From NCBI RefSeq assembly GCF_004027225.2, contig NC_044289.2:7739761-7803760 (forward strand): DNA of 64,000 nt. Reading direction: 5' to 3'. Shown here piece after piece: positions 48,828 through 63,800 of this stretch. The translations under genes and the position numbers were made by a program. Source of the DNA: Strigops habroptila. Taxonomy: Eukaryota; Chordata; Aves; Psittaciformes; Psittacidae. Position 1 is the stretch's first letter. Each line of letters opens with the position of its first letter. Below the pieces are notes generated by a model, which saw only the letters and a list, made by a program, of their open reading frames with translations, made no database searches and was not told where the DNA came from.

Positions 48828-51324
48828 CTGCTACCTCAAAGTAAATGTCCAAAGCAATTTAGCTAGGAAATAGGTAATTATCAAACTACACAGATAATGA
48901 ATGACCAAGCCAGACTTTCACATTAAGAAACCCTTATGGCTTTCTTTTCCTCGTATTTCAGAAATCCAGGATGATGCTTCTGAGATTAATAAATGTCCAT
49001 GAAACCTTTCATCTGTGGTCAGCTGGATACATTCAGTTCGGTTTTTTGCTTCTTTGAAATGATTTGCTCATTCAGAATTACTTACAAGAAAGACAATGAC
49101 ACCACTACTTCCCTGTTATAGTTTCCTACACTTACTCCTCAGAGGAAGATAGCTGGATTGTAAAATGAATGGAATTAATTGGCCTCCGCATTAACTTTCT
49201 CAACAAGGAAGTGAACAAGGTTTACCTATCCAAAAGGCAAGTAATTCTGTTCAGGCTTTAGGCATGTTAGTGGGATGATATAAATGAAGTTGAAGCCAAC
49301 TGTTCTGTGGGGATTTTATGAATAGAGACTGTCAGTTTTCAGAACTGACAAGCTGGCATTTTTCATACATGTCCTTCTCATTATAAGCTGGCTGTTACAC
49401 ATTATGCTCTGAGTCAGTCTCTGCATACACCTCCTAGTGCTGTGATAAGATGACAGATAAGGTGTTCTAGTTTGTCTTCTATACTGAGAAAGAGCTTTGT
49501 TCTCAGCAGCTAGAGGTAGGATTCATACCTGTGTCAATGCTGACTTTAACTGATGGGGCAAAATAACATAAGCTCGGAAAAAATGACTCTGCAAGAAGTT
49601 CACAGTTAAAGTTCATTCTAGAACAAATTGCAGGAGAACAACTTTGCACATGCTTAGTTTTAAATATGTGAAACATCACATTGACCTCAGTGAGGCTGTA
49701 TGTGCACATGTGGGAGTTTTAATGTATTATCAATTTCCAGCATGTAGTTTGTGGCACACATATTCAAAATTCAGTTGTAGCTTTAGAAGAAAAAGCTGCC
49801 TCTTCACTTTAGATAACTGAAACAAAGGCTTATTGAGATTGAAACTACAAGCAGTCTCATTAATCTCTTGCCCTGGATGTCTGTATTGTTCTGATAACTT
49901 GTGGATTGATATACCATCGTGTGGGTGGCTGTATTCAATTTTTTTTATGTGTCCTTCCAGGCATGGCTTGTGAAAAAGCATTAATATTATATTATGAAAC
50001 TGAGCATTATACTTACGTTTAATCTTAGGCATTTCTGAGTATTGGCTTTCAAGAGAGCAAAAAATAGAGAGATGCTTAATTGTTTTGTCACACAAACAGC
50101 ACATGTCCTGTCCTTTTTGCTGATGTTGCCTACTCTCCACTCTCTTGTACTGTAGCTAAGGGCTGCAATCTCACTGCCTTAAATCCCTTTCATACACTGA
50201 GATATAAATGAGGAATACATTTGTTGACACTGAGAAATGTAAACTAACACAAAAACGGTATTGGCCACTACAGAATCAGTACAATTGTTTGGGCAGGGAA
50301 GTGTAACTGGTACTGATGAAGACCACACTTGGGATCTGGTTTGACATTACAGTATTCTTCCAAGACAACCCAACTTTCCATATGAATATTACTGCTCACT
50401 TCTTTCTTGTCTGTTTATCCAGAAGCGCATTAACACCTCATACTATACCTATCTGCACCTAATCCTCTATATTTCTATATTCTTCTTTGCTAGCAGAGGA
50501 AGGACTACATTGACTTCCAGCTTTTGTCCATAGTTTTTGTCTCAGCTGTATGATCAGTAGCCTGTGGCTTTGGAACAACATAAAAAATTCAACTTTAGCT
50601 GTAGTATTAGGGTTCAGAAGGAGTTTTATAAATCTTTACATCATGCGGTTTGGATGAAGCTGAACACTTATAGAGCAATCCTCCTCCTGACAAGGAAAAC
50701 AACAATGAGACTTCTTTATGAGACAGAGTATTTTTCTCTCAGGGACAATGTCAAAAGAGGTGTGGAATGGAATGCAGTTTATAATCAGGGTAAATTATAC
50801 TTTGCTTTCTTGGGCATGTTCCTCTCGACAAGTTCGAACTCTTTGCCTCTAATTGTTCAGCATGTTGAATGAACTCCAGGCACCGCATGTCAGAGGAGAA
50901 TGGAAGGCGGTGGAGACTGCTGCTGGCAGGGAGCACAACAAGGCAATAAAGGGAACTCTAAGTACGAGAGTTACCCCTTGGTCTTCCCCAACTGGTATGC
51001 ATGTTTATGATACTTTACCTTCCGCTATCAACTTAGGTACCCAGAAACTTGATAGTAAATCAAACAAATCACATCTGATTCACCCTGCAATTGAACTGTG
51101 TTCTGCACAAAAAAGGAGACAGGAGAGAAGCAGGGGAATGGTGCATGTCTTGCTTTCCTTAAACTAAAGGGGACCCTCACTATCAGATGGACTTCCAGTG
51201 GCACAGAGTTGGCTCAAGGTGAAGAAAAATGTTCTCTAAATTTAATGGTAATAATGGAAGGAAGTCTGAAAAGCTCACACCTCAGGCAGTATGGATTGCA
51301 CTTATTTGACATTCAAGTTCCCAC

Positions 51325-51372
51325 AAAAAACAAAAAAACAAAAAAAAAAAAAAACAAAAAAACAAAAAACCA
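51325..51372. repeat. A-rich simple repeat (CA6-14)n
   Basis: Repeated blocks of 5-14 A separated by single C, giving a false Lys/Asn-rich reading on the plus strand. Confidence 0.85.
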
Positions 51373-52542
51373 CCCTTATTGTTTATCTCAGTTATACTTA
51401 TGGGAATCACAAATAGTTTTGCAGATGAGGTCAATGCCTGAATCAAGCGCAGTCCCACTTGGTTCAGGGCAAAGGTACCCACATATCTGATCATGTGTTA
51501 GCCAAGAGCCAGCTTGATCCATGGGCAAAGGCCATCCTCAGTCCTAAAACTGGGAGCTGCTTTGACAGGAACATTCAACCACAGGCTGCAGATATCCAAC
51601 TGCTTTTTGTCAACACACTCACTGTGTTGAGGTTGCACTGGAGAGGATTAAACTGGCCCAGGAGAAGGCCTCAGCTGAGATCCAGATTTCAGTCATTTTA
51701 AATGGGGCCTGCAAAGCATAAGTTGAATAAGGAAGACTTTGGGAGCAAGATTATGGGCAGGATAACATTGTAGGTGGTTGGGTTCACACACATCATTTGC
51801 TCTGTTCAGGAGATGCCAAGTTTTAGTACTCTAGAACAAGTCTGCCTTCCCTCTGGCTATGTTTGAAAGTCAGAGCAATAGAAAAGAAAAGCTATAAATA
51901 TGCATTGCTCCTTGTGACACACACATTCAGTATCTCATTTCAATGCAAGTGAAAAGCTTCAAAACACACCCCACTAAAAAAAACCCAACCAAACCAAACC
52001 AAAGAGAACAAAGCAGGAGATATCTTGTATGTAGTCACTGAACACACTGATTTAAATTTCTCAAGTGATTGAACAGCCTGGACATATTATTAAATTCTTA
52101 TCAGCAGCTTCCACTGTAGCTTCTCCTTTTAATAAGTGTACAAGAGGTTGGAATGCCACAGAAAGTTGGTTTTAATCATTAAAGACTAAACCCCAGAGCA
52201 TCTTGGATTTTCTACCTGATGGAAGCAGGTTGTGCAGCTTGCAGACTTGTGAAATCCTTAAATAACTCCAAGGAAGGAAAAATTAGCTGCTCCTTGAAAA
52301 TACTGTGCATACTTGAATTGCTCATGATACCTGATACACAGCAATATACCTTTATTAAATAGCTAATTCTGGGTGCTAATTTTTCAAAATAGAATTTTTT
52401 CTGCTTTAAAATTAAATTGAATCCAATGCTCTGCTTAAGTATTTTCACAGGATGACTCAGACAGGTATTTTCTCATAACAGTGTTTCACTGATGACATTT
52501 TTCAATCATTGCAGTGAATGAAACCTGTGTGTATGTTGTAGA

Positions 52543-52635
52543 GTCATAGAACAGCTTCAGTTGGAAGGGACCTTTAAAGATCATCTATTCCAACCCACCT
52601 CCCTGCAATAAGCAGGGACATCTTCAACTATGTGT
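52543..52635 (-). mobile_element. CR1 LINE 3' end, short fragment
   Basis: TCATAGAACAGCTTCAGTTG, then GGAAGGGACCTTTAAAGATC and CAACCCACCTCCCTGCAATA: the reverse complement of a CR1 3' terminus. Confidence 0.88.
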
Positions 52636-54250
52636 ATAAAAAAAATTCAAAAGCCTATAATAAGCATTGATAACATCTCTAAAAATACTTAGTAAAAACT
52701 CAGGATATTTTCTTTGCAAGGTTAGTGACCGAATAAAGTTCTTTGTGAAACTGAGTTTCTGCTAAGAAATTTCAATTTTAAATTCTAATACAAATTATTT
52801 AGCAGTAAATGAGGAAGATATTACTTGTGAGGTGACATGAAATTAAGCCATCTAAATCCAGGAGAATGTTTTCGTTTGGGGGTTTGGGGATTTTTTTTTC
52901 CCTTAAATGCCAAAGTTTTGCTCAGGAACTTTCCTTCTGTTTTGAACAAAGCAGAAAAGAAGTAGTAATTGCGAAAGCTGTCCTTGTTGCTGAACCATGG
53001 CAACTAATGCATGGGAAGATGTGCTTGAGGACATTTTCCAGAAAGGAGACTGACTTCAAATACAGTTGACTCATAACTCCTGCGAAGTTTTTCTTGCCCA
53101 AAGGCAGAATTGAAAGAGAAACTAGATCAGCTTATTCCTTGAGGAATCAAAGAGTTAGCTCTGAGCCAGCAGTGTGCAGGTATTCACCAGTCACTGCGGG
53201 AAGGGAGGGAAGTTTTGTTTATGTGTAGATATAAATGAATGGAATAAATATTAAAAAATAGCATATTATACTACCTGCTGATGCCAAATATTTGATCTAT
53301 GCTTTGATCCAACAACAGGGTTCTGGCAGGTGCCCTTAGGAAAACAGAGCACACGTTTTTCTTCATATTCAATATTCCCTCTGGAAGCCACTGTTTCCTC
53401 CAAGCCCCTCTTGGGTTGTGATTGGCACCCAATGTGCTTCACTGGAAAAGGCAAAAGATTTCCGAAAACATGAAGAGTACTGTGCTATATATAGAAGTCA
53501 ATGGGATCCAGGGAAAACAATTGAAAGAGCAACTGGCAGCTCTGGGGAAAATCTGAGCTGCTGAACAAATAAACAAAGGTGTAAATCCTGCAGAATGGAA
53601 TTAACATGCTCATAAGGGAAGTTAAAGTAGAGGGTGTTCAGACAGGTCACACAGCAATCACTAACAGAGATCAGGTACAAAGCCGATGGGGATTATGACA
53701 GGAAATGGATGTTGTGTTTGGCAGCCTGAGAGCTCGTGCTGGGCACAGCCACTGCCAGGCTCTACATCCCATAGCTCCCATCTCCCAGCACCAGCATAGC
53801 CAGGGCAGGGTGCCCAGGGAAGGGAGATGAGTGCTGGACCTGCATGGCACAAACACACGGGGACAGTTCCACTGCTGAGGAACGTGCTTGTATAGTCGTA
53901 ACGAAATGCACTACCCAAAGAACAGACGTGTGCTGTCTTCCTCAACAGTCTTACAGGATGCTCACAGTTTTACAACAGAGTGGCTGTGCAGCCCTATGAA
54001 GCCACGTGCCTGACACTGGCCATGCTCAAACTCCTTCACTTTCTATTCTTCTTTCTGCAGGGATATTGTACTCCGTGCTATGTGTGATGAAGCTGACAGC
54101 TCCTTGTCTTCACATCTTGCATAGGGCTGGTGACTTCTATTGCAGCTGAAGGAGAATGGGAAATTGATTTGGTTTTATTTTTTGGCTAATCTTGAAATAA
54201 AAAATTCTTTTGTGTTTGGAAATTTGAATGAGATTAAATAAAAATGAAGT

Positions 54251-54279
54251 GGGTTTTTTTTTTTGTTTGTTTGTTTTTC
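54251..54279. repeat. T-rich simple repeat (T11 then GTTT units)
   Basis: A T homopolymer followed by three GTTT units. Confidence 0.85.
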
Positions 54280-57200
54280 ATTATTTAGCAAAATCAAGTT
54301 TTGGAGAGAGAACATGTATCAGGGTGAATGCAAATATATGGAAAAGAATCTTTTAGAAAACTTGGAATTGTTTTTAAGAATTTGCAGGGCTGTTACAAGA
54401 AATTATGCCAGGATAAAAATTTTTCCTGATGAATAAATGAGTATTCATCAGAAAATTTTACACTGGACTTCTCTCAAAAGGTTGCACCTATTTTATGTCT
54501 GGATAACACTTAACTCTTCAGAAATACACAACCATTGCTCCCTTTACTACATGCTCTTGTCTTAGCATGTTCACACAGAATTAACTAGTTTATTTTTGGT
54601 TGCTAATCCAGAGCTAGAGTTTTGCTACTGTGACACCTGCCTTGGGGGACCATACTTTAGTTAGGCAGTGTCATTCATGGGGGAAACCTGTCCTTTGAAC
54701 CATTTCCAGAAGTCTGAGCATGACTTCATAATATTCTTAGCTTGCATAGCAAGCATAAATATTTTATTATTAGTGACTTAAACCAGAAAGATATTTTAAA
54801 AGCCCCGGTAACAGCATTTGACTTAAAGTTAATGCCATACTTGCTCAAAAGCAGGCAGATGCTGTCTCCTTTGCGTCCCCTCAGAGCACTCCTTTTGTGC
54901 TGCACCTTTCCAGATTTATCTCATGCCATTGGATAGAAATGGAGGATCCACCAATTCTCGCCCTCGGTGCTTATCTCAGCGTGTCAGACAGCTTTCTCCT
55001 TTGCTCCTGGATAATCCCTATCCAGGTATCCCTAACCAGGTATCCTAGCTACCCACTTCCTAGCATTCCCTGTGATGTTTTCTCAACCTGCACCATATCT
55101 TCCTTGAGACAAACTGAGCAAAACCAGACAGGGCAATGAAGATAACATATTCTGCCAGTGTCCATGACTGAACTATTTTATGATGGCCAGAAGGCTTGTT
55201 CTAGCACAGCTATTGCCTCAGCAAGACTGCATGGAGAGTGACTGCAGAAGAATACGAAGCTGCTGCCATTGATGAATGACATCCAATAGCTGAGATGTAA
55301 AAAAAAGGTGGAATATGCTGCATAGCATCTCTTCTGATCTTCTTCAAAGAGAAGAGAAATTTACAGAGTGTGTCTAAAGCGATGACTCGTAATCTCTGCA
55401 ATGTCTTGCAACTGCTGGGAAGGAGACAGGATATAGCTGGTATGACTTCTTTCTTTTAGGCCCTTTCTCCTTTTTGTTTTTGTCACTGTTCCTTCCTGCG
55501 GAAAGTCATGGAGAAAAATTAGGATTGTGTTTGGAGGGATCTGGAGCAGCTCTTCCATCAAATATTTTGCTATTCAGCACATCTCAGAAACAGGAGGTTT
55601 AACTACTTTGCTGTTAATCCCTGAAAGTTCAGATAATAATGGATCAGTTGTATGAGAACTATTTCTAATGTAGCCTGTTCATCATTTGATTTGGGTTCTG
55701 TAGTTAACTGAATTTTAAGAGAACAGAGGCATAACTCCACGTGTAAGTATTGCCATTGAGATGAAACACCTTTGGATGACCTACAGCTGAATAAGCCTAA
55801 TAAGGCACAGAAGGTGCTGTAGTGGCATTAATTTGGTGAAAGCCTAACTATGATGGATTCTTGTTTACAGGAGATAAGGGTTGCCGACCAGAAAGTCAGC
55901 GTGACCTGTGCATCTCAGCTGCATGGGGGAGCCGTGAGGCTTTATACTGTATTTTCACTGTATTTTTAATTTTGAGCTTATTGTGATGTTGCCAGTGATA
56001 CACATGGTAGCCCCTTTGTAACTCCCCTGTGAAAAGGCTGAACAAGCTAGGGTGGGTATACGCTTCCTTTCCAGCAAAAAAATCCACATAAGTTAGATCT
56101 TCTTCACTAAACTGCTTTGACTTGTGCTAAATATTTTCCTAAAGTAACTTCTGGCACTACTTCGTGTCACCTGCTGGATTCTTTTGCCCAAAAAGGTTTA
56201 TTTCAAAACTCATACTGAGTGAGTCAACCTCAGAGTCAACTGTGAAGGAAGACCTGGAGGAAAGTATGTCTGGCTATACCATCTCTAAAACATTTCCTGC
56301 AACTGCTTTGAGCTCCAGCTGAAGGAAGAATTTTCCTCATGTCAACTGTTTGCTGCTTATTTGTGCTTTGCTAATTGGCTTGAGAGTTTTACAGCAAATT
56401 TTTCCTTTATCTTGATGTTGTTTCTGCTGCTTAGGGTGAACAGTTCTTCAAACATGGAGAACAACTTTTTGGTTAGTCTGGTTTGTCTTTAGATACTGCA
56501 GTGTTCAATCCTGTCCTGAATGCTGAAAATACCTGTTAACTTTCTTGTAAGTTAGGAAGTGTTCAAGAAATGTAGGTTTGGGTCCTAAGTGGAATATCTT
56601 CTGGAGCAGGTAGGTTCTTAGCTACATCAGCATGTGTCAAACTAGGGGTGACTGCAGTTATAGGAGGAATACTGGCAGCTTCATAACATTTAATCTGAAA
56701 TCCAATACCTTACTTGGTTTAGATTGACTTAACAGTTGCTTTTTGACTGCAGTTAATAAAATACATTAAAAAATCCTTGAACTTAACTTCAAGGATTTCA
56801 TAAGCTGAAAAGCAGAAATAAACTTTGATCTATATTAATTTGTAAACCCTACCAAAAGAAAGATTACAAATAAAATAGATGATGCTCATCTGCTTTTTTT
56901 AACACAATGTTTACTCAGTAACTTCCACGGAACTAGCAAGTGAGTATCAGGGATCAGTGCCTCCAGGGCTCACAGAGTTAGTATAGTATGTGTTTTTTAC
57001 TAAAAGAAAAAATTAAAATTTTACCAGGATTGGACTTTTGTGTGTCTATTTTTGGCATCCTTCGGTTGAAAAATGCACTGGCTGAACTTGCACTCCTAAC
57101 CTCTTGATGGTGTTTTACTATTAATAGAAAAGACCTTAATAAGTAACCAGTCTGACAGTGCATGGTAATACATTCCCACTTTTTTGCAATTTGCTTCTGT

Positions 57201-60200
57201 GAACCTTATGACTTGATACCCACTTAAAAAACAATAGCGGGCTCTGCCAGGATGCTTGAGCAAGAAGGAGCAGGTGCCTTGTGCTGCCGGACATCCCCAT
57301 GCTGTGCGTGGGAGCTGCTGCTCCCGGGGTGACAAGCTTCCTCGTGGCTGGTGACCGAGCAGCCACAGCCTCAATAGTCGGAACTGGGGCCAAATAGCCA
57401 CAAGCTGCCTGCCTCAACCTGCCTGTCGATGTAGGAGAGGAGCATCACAGGGATGCAGGGACAAGTGACAGATGAAGGCTCACAAGTCTCAGCTGCACAT
57501 TTTTCCCAGACTCCCTCATATAAGTGTGTTAGGAGCTGGTTTGAGTCTGAAAAGCATGGAATAGTCCTGATTTAAGATGAAATAAAAGATCCAGATCGTT
57601 TAAGATGCCTTGTTGCACAAAGATAATGTGGGTCATGTGTGTAAACCAAAAATGCCACCATAGGTTGAGGTGCAGCAAGTGGGAGTCACTGTCAGCATGT
57701 GGGTGACTGGCATATGGAAGCTGTCTGACCTTGGAAGAAAGGAGGAAAATCCAGGGAGGAAAACCAGGCCAGGAGAGCTGCATTTATTTCACAGCAATAT
57801 ATGACACTTATGTCTAATGTTATTTTTACTTGAAAAGTTAAGTGAGAAACAGAAATTGAGTGTTTGCTACTCTGTTCCAAGAATAATATTTGAACTAATC
57901 CAGTAGCTTTGATCACCCAACTACACATTATGTTTACTTGAAAAAATGCTAATGTATTTTTAGGTCTATACAGATTTCTCCTTCTTTTGAGCCCCCAACA
58001 CCCTCAGTTTTCCTGTAAGGTTACAGGGATTAATCCATTTTTATGTTCTCATAAGAAATAAAGTATCCTTTGTTTTTAAACTTTCCAAACTGGACGGGAT
58101 TAAGACACAAATAATAAAAACATACAGAATGCTCTTCCCTGCTTTTACAGGTTAAACATTCCTTCTCATGGGCACTGTCAGAGCAAGAGTTCTACGTTAT
58201 CAGTTCAGAGCACACAGATACCACTCCTTGGGTAAAGGTGAAAAGGGTTTTAGAGCCAGAACAAAGGGAGCACAAGGTTTGGGATGGCTGTGTCTCAGGG
58301 CTAGGCTAGAGCCAGAATGAGTTGGCTGACAGTACAATAAACACATGTAGATTATGACTTTCCTTTGCTAGCTCATATGAACTCCTGCAGCTCTGATTAA
58401 GCAGGAGTCGATTTAGGCCTCACCCAGAGAACTGACAGACAGCTCCTGCCTGCTCTGAGCCAGCCCAAAGACCCAACTCTCAGAATGAAAATCAGTGCAA
58501 GTTATTTATTAGTGGCATGTGAAAAAAGGAATGCAGCTATGTGCTGTTCTTTGAAAAGTACTTTTCAGCCATTTTTGTCTGTTTTCCACTAGTCATTTAG
58601 TTGATGGTTTATTGTGAAAGAAAACTGGGCAAGTACAAGGAAATGTGTGTGGTCATTGTCACCAGCACAGCAGGAGGAGTTTCCAGTTACTATGTTTGCT
58701 AAACAAGATTCTTTACATTTACTTTGATTTAAAGCTTATGTCTCCATTAATTGTATATCTCCATCTTATGACAGCATACAATATCCCAAATGCACAACAT
58801 TACTTTCCTTGTTTTGATGGTAAAAGCGGTATGGCTGGCTCTGCTGGAAATGACCATTTCCAGACAGACATCATAAAAGCTCCATTAGCTCAAGAGTCTT
58901 GTTCTAGAAGAGAGTTTATCATTAATGTTGCATGTTAATTGCTTGTTTTTTCATCTAGAACTGCCAATCAGGACAGTTGTGGACACCTTGTCCAGTGAGG
59001 CTTAAATCAACACCACTTTCTTACTGCACAGAGGATGCTGAAAATAATCAGAGCCTAACTGGCAACAAAGACATGAAAGTCTTTATAGCCACTGGTTTTC
59101 CTTCACCATGCCAATGTTTTGAGGACTGTTATAAAAGTTATCTTCCACAACCATTTCTTCCTGAATTCCTTAGAATTTCACCAAGAATTTTCTGCTAGAA
59201 CTGGTTCTGTGTCAAACTTCTTTCTCTCTGTGTCTCTCTCACCCAAAGCAGAAGCATCCTAAATCCCACATCCTAAATGCTGAGCTTGGTTTTGCATTTT
59301 CAGTTATTCTCCCCACCACCCATTCCATCTACATGTTGCACAAAATCTTCCAAGTCCAGGTTTGTTGCAGCCAACAAAAGCATTGGGTAGTCAGTGGTGT
59401 GCAAAGTCTAGTTGGGGTTATCTTTAATTTTATTGGGCAACCTGTTAGGAAAAAAATGAGTAGAAAAAGATGATCAGCTCATACGAACTTATTGCAAAAG
59501 TTTGTCCCACCTTCTTACCAGAAATGAACTGCATGATCTGAACTGGAATATATTTGTCTCAGAGAATGGATGAGTGAGTTTGCCGGGATTATTAAGCTTC
59601 TTATGAGTAAGAGCACTGCCCTTGCTTTCAGCAATTGTTGATCTAAAGGAAAACAGTTTGCTTCTCATCCTTTATCTTTTATTAGACACTATTAAGGGTG
59701 GGAAAAAAACCACCAGCATTGGAATTTGAGTTGTCAGAAACCTCGTGCTAGTTCTTTGTAGAGTTACAACCCATTTTACCAGCTGGGCAGTCCGTAAGAG
59801 CTGTAAAATTAACCAGCTGCTGCAGAAAGTACATGAAGAATTGTATTTTCTTTTATCAAGATGTGGCTTTCCTAAACAAACAATATTTTCAGCAGAATTG
59901 TCTTTTATAACCAGTCTCAATCTTTAGGTATGCAACTCAGCCTACAACTTGCAGGCAGTATCTGGACCATCAAGACAATTAAGAGTACTCAGCCCAGTCT
60001 TGGAAATGCCTTTTCTTGGAGGCAATTTGGGAAGTGGAGAGAGCAGGCTGCAGGCAGGCTTGATCATCTGGGCAGAAGGAACAGCCTCGTGCTGGCTGCT
60101 GCCTCCTCAAGCCTTTTCCCAGCACATCCTTAAGAATTTGCTGAGTGAATGAACTGCACACACACAGCGAATCCGGTGCTTCCAGGAAAGCATCGCCTCT

Positions 60201-60864
60201 TGGGAAAACTTGAAATATGGTCCTGTTATGTATGCACAGCAAACCTACCTCACACTGGATCTACTATATGCAGAACAAATAGACAGCATGAATCCTTCAT
60301 GCGATAAGGGAAAGGCCAAAGAGTGCAGCCTATCCCAATACTGACATGAGTACATGACCCGCTCTGCCCTGTTGGAAAACATGGGCAACACCACTTGAAG
60401 TAAAAAACACCCCTGTATTTTTAACTTTGAGCTTTAACTCCAGTCATTAGCTAAATGAAAACCTTTATATTTTTCAATTGTTTTTCCTTTTAATTGGAAA
60501 ATTGGAGAAGAATATAGATAGTAGAGGGTTTTTTTCCTGCAAGTGGCCCCAAACTGTGTAAACTTTCAGGTTAAGTGCTCAATTAAAAGGTCAAATTATC
60601 CAAATAGAAAACTAAAGTGTCAGGCAATAATTGTCTACTGGACTCCGTTACCTGAAGAGTTCATAGCATATTGACCTCGTTTAAATATTACACAAACTAG
60701 TGGTACGTGTAGTACTTCCTACCAGTTATTTATAACTCTCTAAAATCCGGAGTTAGGTAAATATCGAGATCACTCTCCAGAAGTGTTTTCATATGAAATT
60801 GCAGGATCCACAAATACTTATCTTTATTAGATGCTTTTATTATTCCCAACCCTTTTTTTTAATC

Positions 60865-60866
<2 letters not shown>

Positions 60867-60895
<29 letters not shown>
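60867..60895. repeat. Poly-G homopolymer (29 G)
   Basis: An unbroken run of 29 G after AATCCC, in AT-rich surroundings. It is G-quadruplex-prone and its true length is uncertain in any assembly. Confidence 0.95.
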
Positions 60896-63800
60896 AAGTA
60901 GTCCCTATCTCTCACCAACATCACAAAGAATTATATTTATATAACACAATATTTAAGCTTTTACTAAGACTTGCTAAAGAAGTCTTGTTTTGTGAGTTAC
61001 CCCCAGGTCTCAGCTCTGTGCGCATACTTTTCCTATGTGGTATCTATTATGACTCAACATTTCAAGCTCATTCTTTAATTTTGACCAAAACCTCAGCTTC
61101 TATTTGTACTATCTCTGCCTCTGGCAAAGCAACAGGGACAGTGATATATGGTTATCATATCTACCATAATACCTACTCAGCACCATTTCGAAAATTAATT
61201 GAATTCAATGCTTTGTAACCAAGTTCTTGCTTTGTATTTGTTAAAAAAACAAGTGCTAAGAGAGCTTTCAGTGTCTAGTTGCAGCATTCAATAGTCTTTT
61301 GGCTATGTCCAGAAAGAGCTATTATAGCTCATTTTCAGAAATTAAGAAGGAAATATACTTGAAGGTAGTCTACCATAAAACATATAAATGATTCCCCAGT
61401 GGAGCTTGGAATTCTTACTGGCTGCATCTAAACTGCAGGGCAGGTGTAACTACATCCATGTGGAATATCCTATGGCTTCTTTTTGTACCATACCCCACGG
61501 AAATCAGGAGCAGAGTGAAAAGAATTGTGCAAAGGCCTCACCCTGGCATAGACCTGGGATCCGTCTAAGATGGGGGCTGTTCTTCTTGTGTTTGAGCATA
61601 AAACTGAACATCAAAGGTATGCACACCATTGCCTGCAAAACACAGCAGTATTTCTATAATGTTCCTGTTACTAATCTTTGTGCACATTAGAGGTGGTGTC
61701 CAAAGCTTGCTAAAATTGGTGGGTTCCTTTCTGTTGGATTTGAATATGCTCGGATAAGGTCTGAAATGATTCTGTCTTTTGCACTCATCGACCCTGATGG
61801 TGCTACATGATACCCAGATCCCCTTTCTCTTCCTATCTGTGTGTCCCCTCTGGCTGAAGTCACACGCTAACTGCAAAAACATTAACCATGATGTCCTCTT
61901 TAAACCCAGCCCACTATCAGCAGCAGAGATGTGGTGTTTTCTGGGTGATATGGTCTCTTTCTGATAAGGGCTATCTAATCACCTCACAAAGTTGAAAAGA
62001 GATAGTAGGGACAAAAAACCCCTGCCAAATATATATGACTTCTCTTTCTTTTAGAAATCTTGGGCACTGTAAGCACAAATTATCTAAATACAATGATAAA
62101 AAGGCTTCCTGAGTCATCGGTTGAGTTTGTTGTGAGAGCTAAGTGAGTTAGCTCTGACATATGAGTCACATTAAATCGTTAACCCCACCTGAAAACATCA
62201 GCGTGGACTCAATGACCCCAGGGAGCAGATTTAACAACACAAAAACTTGATCTGAAAAAAACCTAACTTTAGAATGAGACTAGTTCAGACCAAGCATAGC
62301 CAGTCCTGTGGCTTGAGAGGCAGCCTGAGTCATGTCATGGCTTATGCACAGTGGGGCTGTGGCGTGACAAGACTGGGAGGTGGATGCATCTTCAGAAGCT
62401 TTCTCATTCCTAAATTGGAGTTTTTGTTCAAAATGAGAACAAAGGAATGGAGCTAAAATAGGAAATAGTTTGGCTGCCCAAGGAGTTGATCATAACAGCT
62501 GGTGCATTCGTGTCCTGTCCAGTTTATGCTAAAGAGAAATCTGGTAGTCAGTTAAAGCAATATTTAAGTTGCTCTTCATTAGCTATGTGCCAAAGAAAAA
62601 TCTGAGCTTCTCCTGCATTTTGGTTGTATTTCTTTGTTTAAAAGGTAATTAAAATTATAACATGCTGTGGGGAGTACCTAATTTTTTTAAGGATATATGA
62701 GTATTTCCTTGACCTGATGATACCTACGTATTATTTTCACAGCTATGACTTATGGTTTTACTACAGATGCTAAAAACGGACCTGGCCATGAGTATGTCAT
62801 GACAAGAATAGCTCTTTTGCAGTCAAACTCTCCATTCATTCACCACAGTTTGTTTATTTTAATAACAGAAGGGAAACTGTGTGCATTGTAGCAGCGTGAA
62901 GAAAAACCAGAGGGCTTAAAAAGAAGAGTCTTTTTCAGGGTCAGCAATTAAATAGTAGAAATATCACCTCCAGTTGGAGTTGTACAGACATGCACATACT
63001 TGTGCAATTAAAATGAGGCACGTTTGTCTTTGGTTGAAGTCAAAAGAGAAAAAATAGAAAATTCCCTTGCAGGAGGGAGGAGGTGCCTAGAAGTACCCGT
63101 GAAGAGTTACAAGGCACAAGACTGCATAAGAATACCCCATTTTGAGTCACAGAAATGTTCAGAAACTTAAAAATGAGGTTGTTTACCTCAAGACACCTGC
63201 TATCCATGAGGAAAAGGCAAGGCAGGGGATGGCTTCTTTTCTGGCAATGGAAGTTGCAGGACACAGATGCCAGAAACGGTTGTAATAAGCACGTCCTGAA
63301 CCTCAGCCCCTTGCTGACACTCAGATTTGGGGACAGATTAGGCAAACTTAGTTTCAGACTACCCTACACCCATTGCCAAATGAGTTGAGATCTGATGGCA
63401 AGGTAAACCTCTTCCAAATTCCCAGACAATCCAAATCTGTGTTCCTGACAATCGTCAGTCTGACATTTCAGGTGGCCTTTAGCTTGGTGTCAAGTACATC
63501 ATGTGGTTGAAAGGTGGTTTCTGTTGGGGAAATTCAATAAACAAACTGGTTGGAAAAAGATTGGTGCTTTTAACAGGACTTCACTTGAGGCATTGAGTTC
63601 TTTTTAATCGAAAGTTCATAAACTAACTTCAAAACAGTTACGCAAAGATAAACACAGTGGACAGCTATGAACCAGACCAAACAGGTTTGGAAAGACAAAC
63701 TTCCAAAGTCATACCTGCAAGATGAGTTGAGAAGGCCAGAAATCCACATGCTCAGATTGTAATCACTGTAATGTCCTCCAGGAACTTGAACCTGGATTGG

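Noticed and set aside
51098-51490. 130-codon plus-strand frame with a Lys/Asn-rich run
   Set aside because: Created by the A-rich simple repeat at 51325-51372; no domain resemblance.
60793-61218. 141-codon plus-strand frame through the poly-G tract
   Set aside because: The poly-Gly segment is the homopolymer; frame continuity depends on its exact length.
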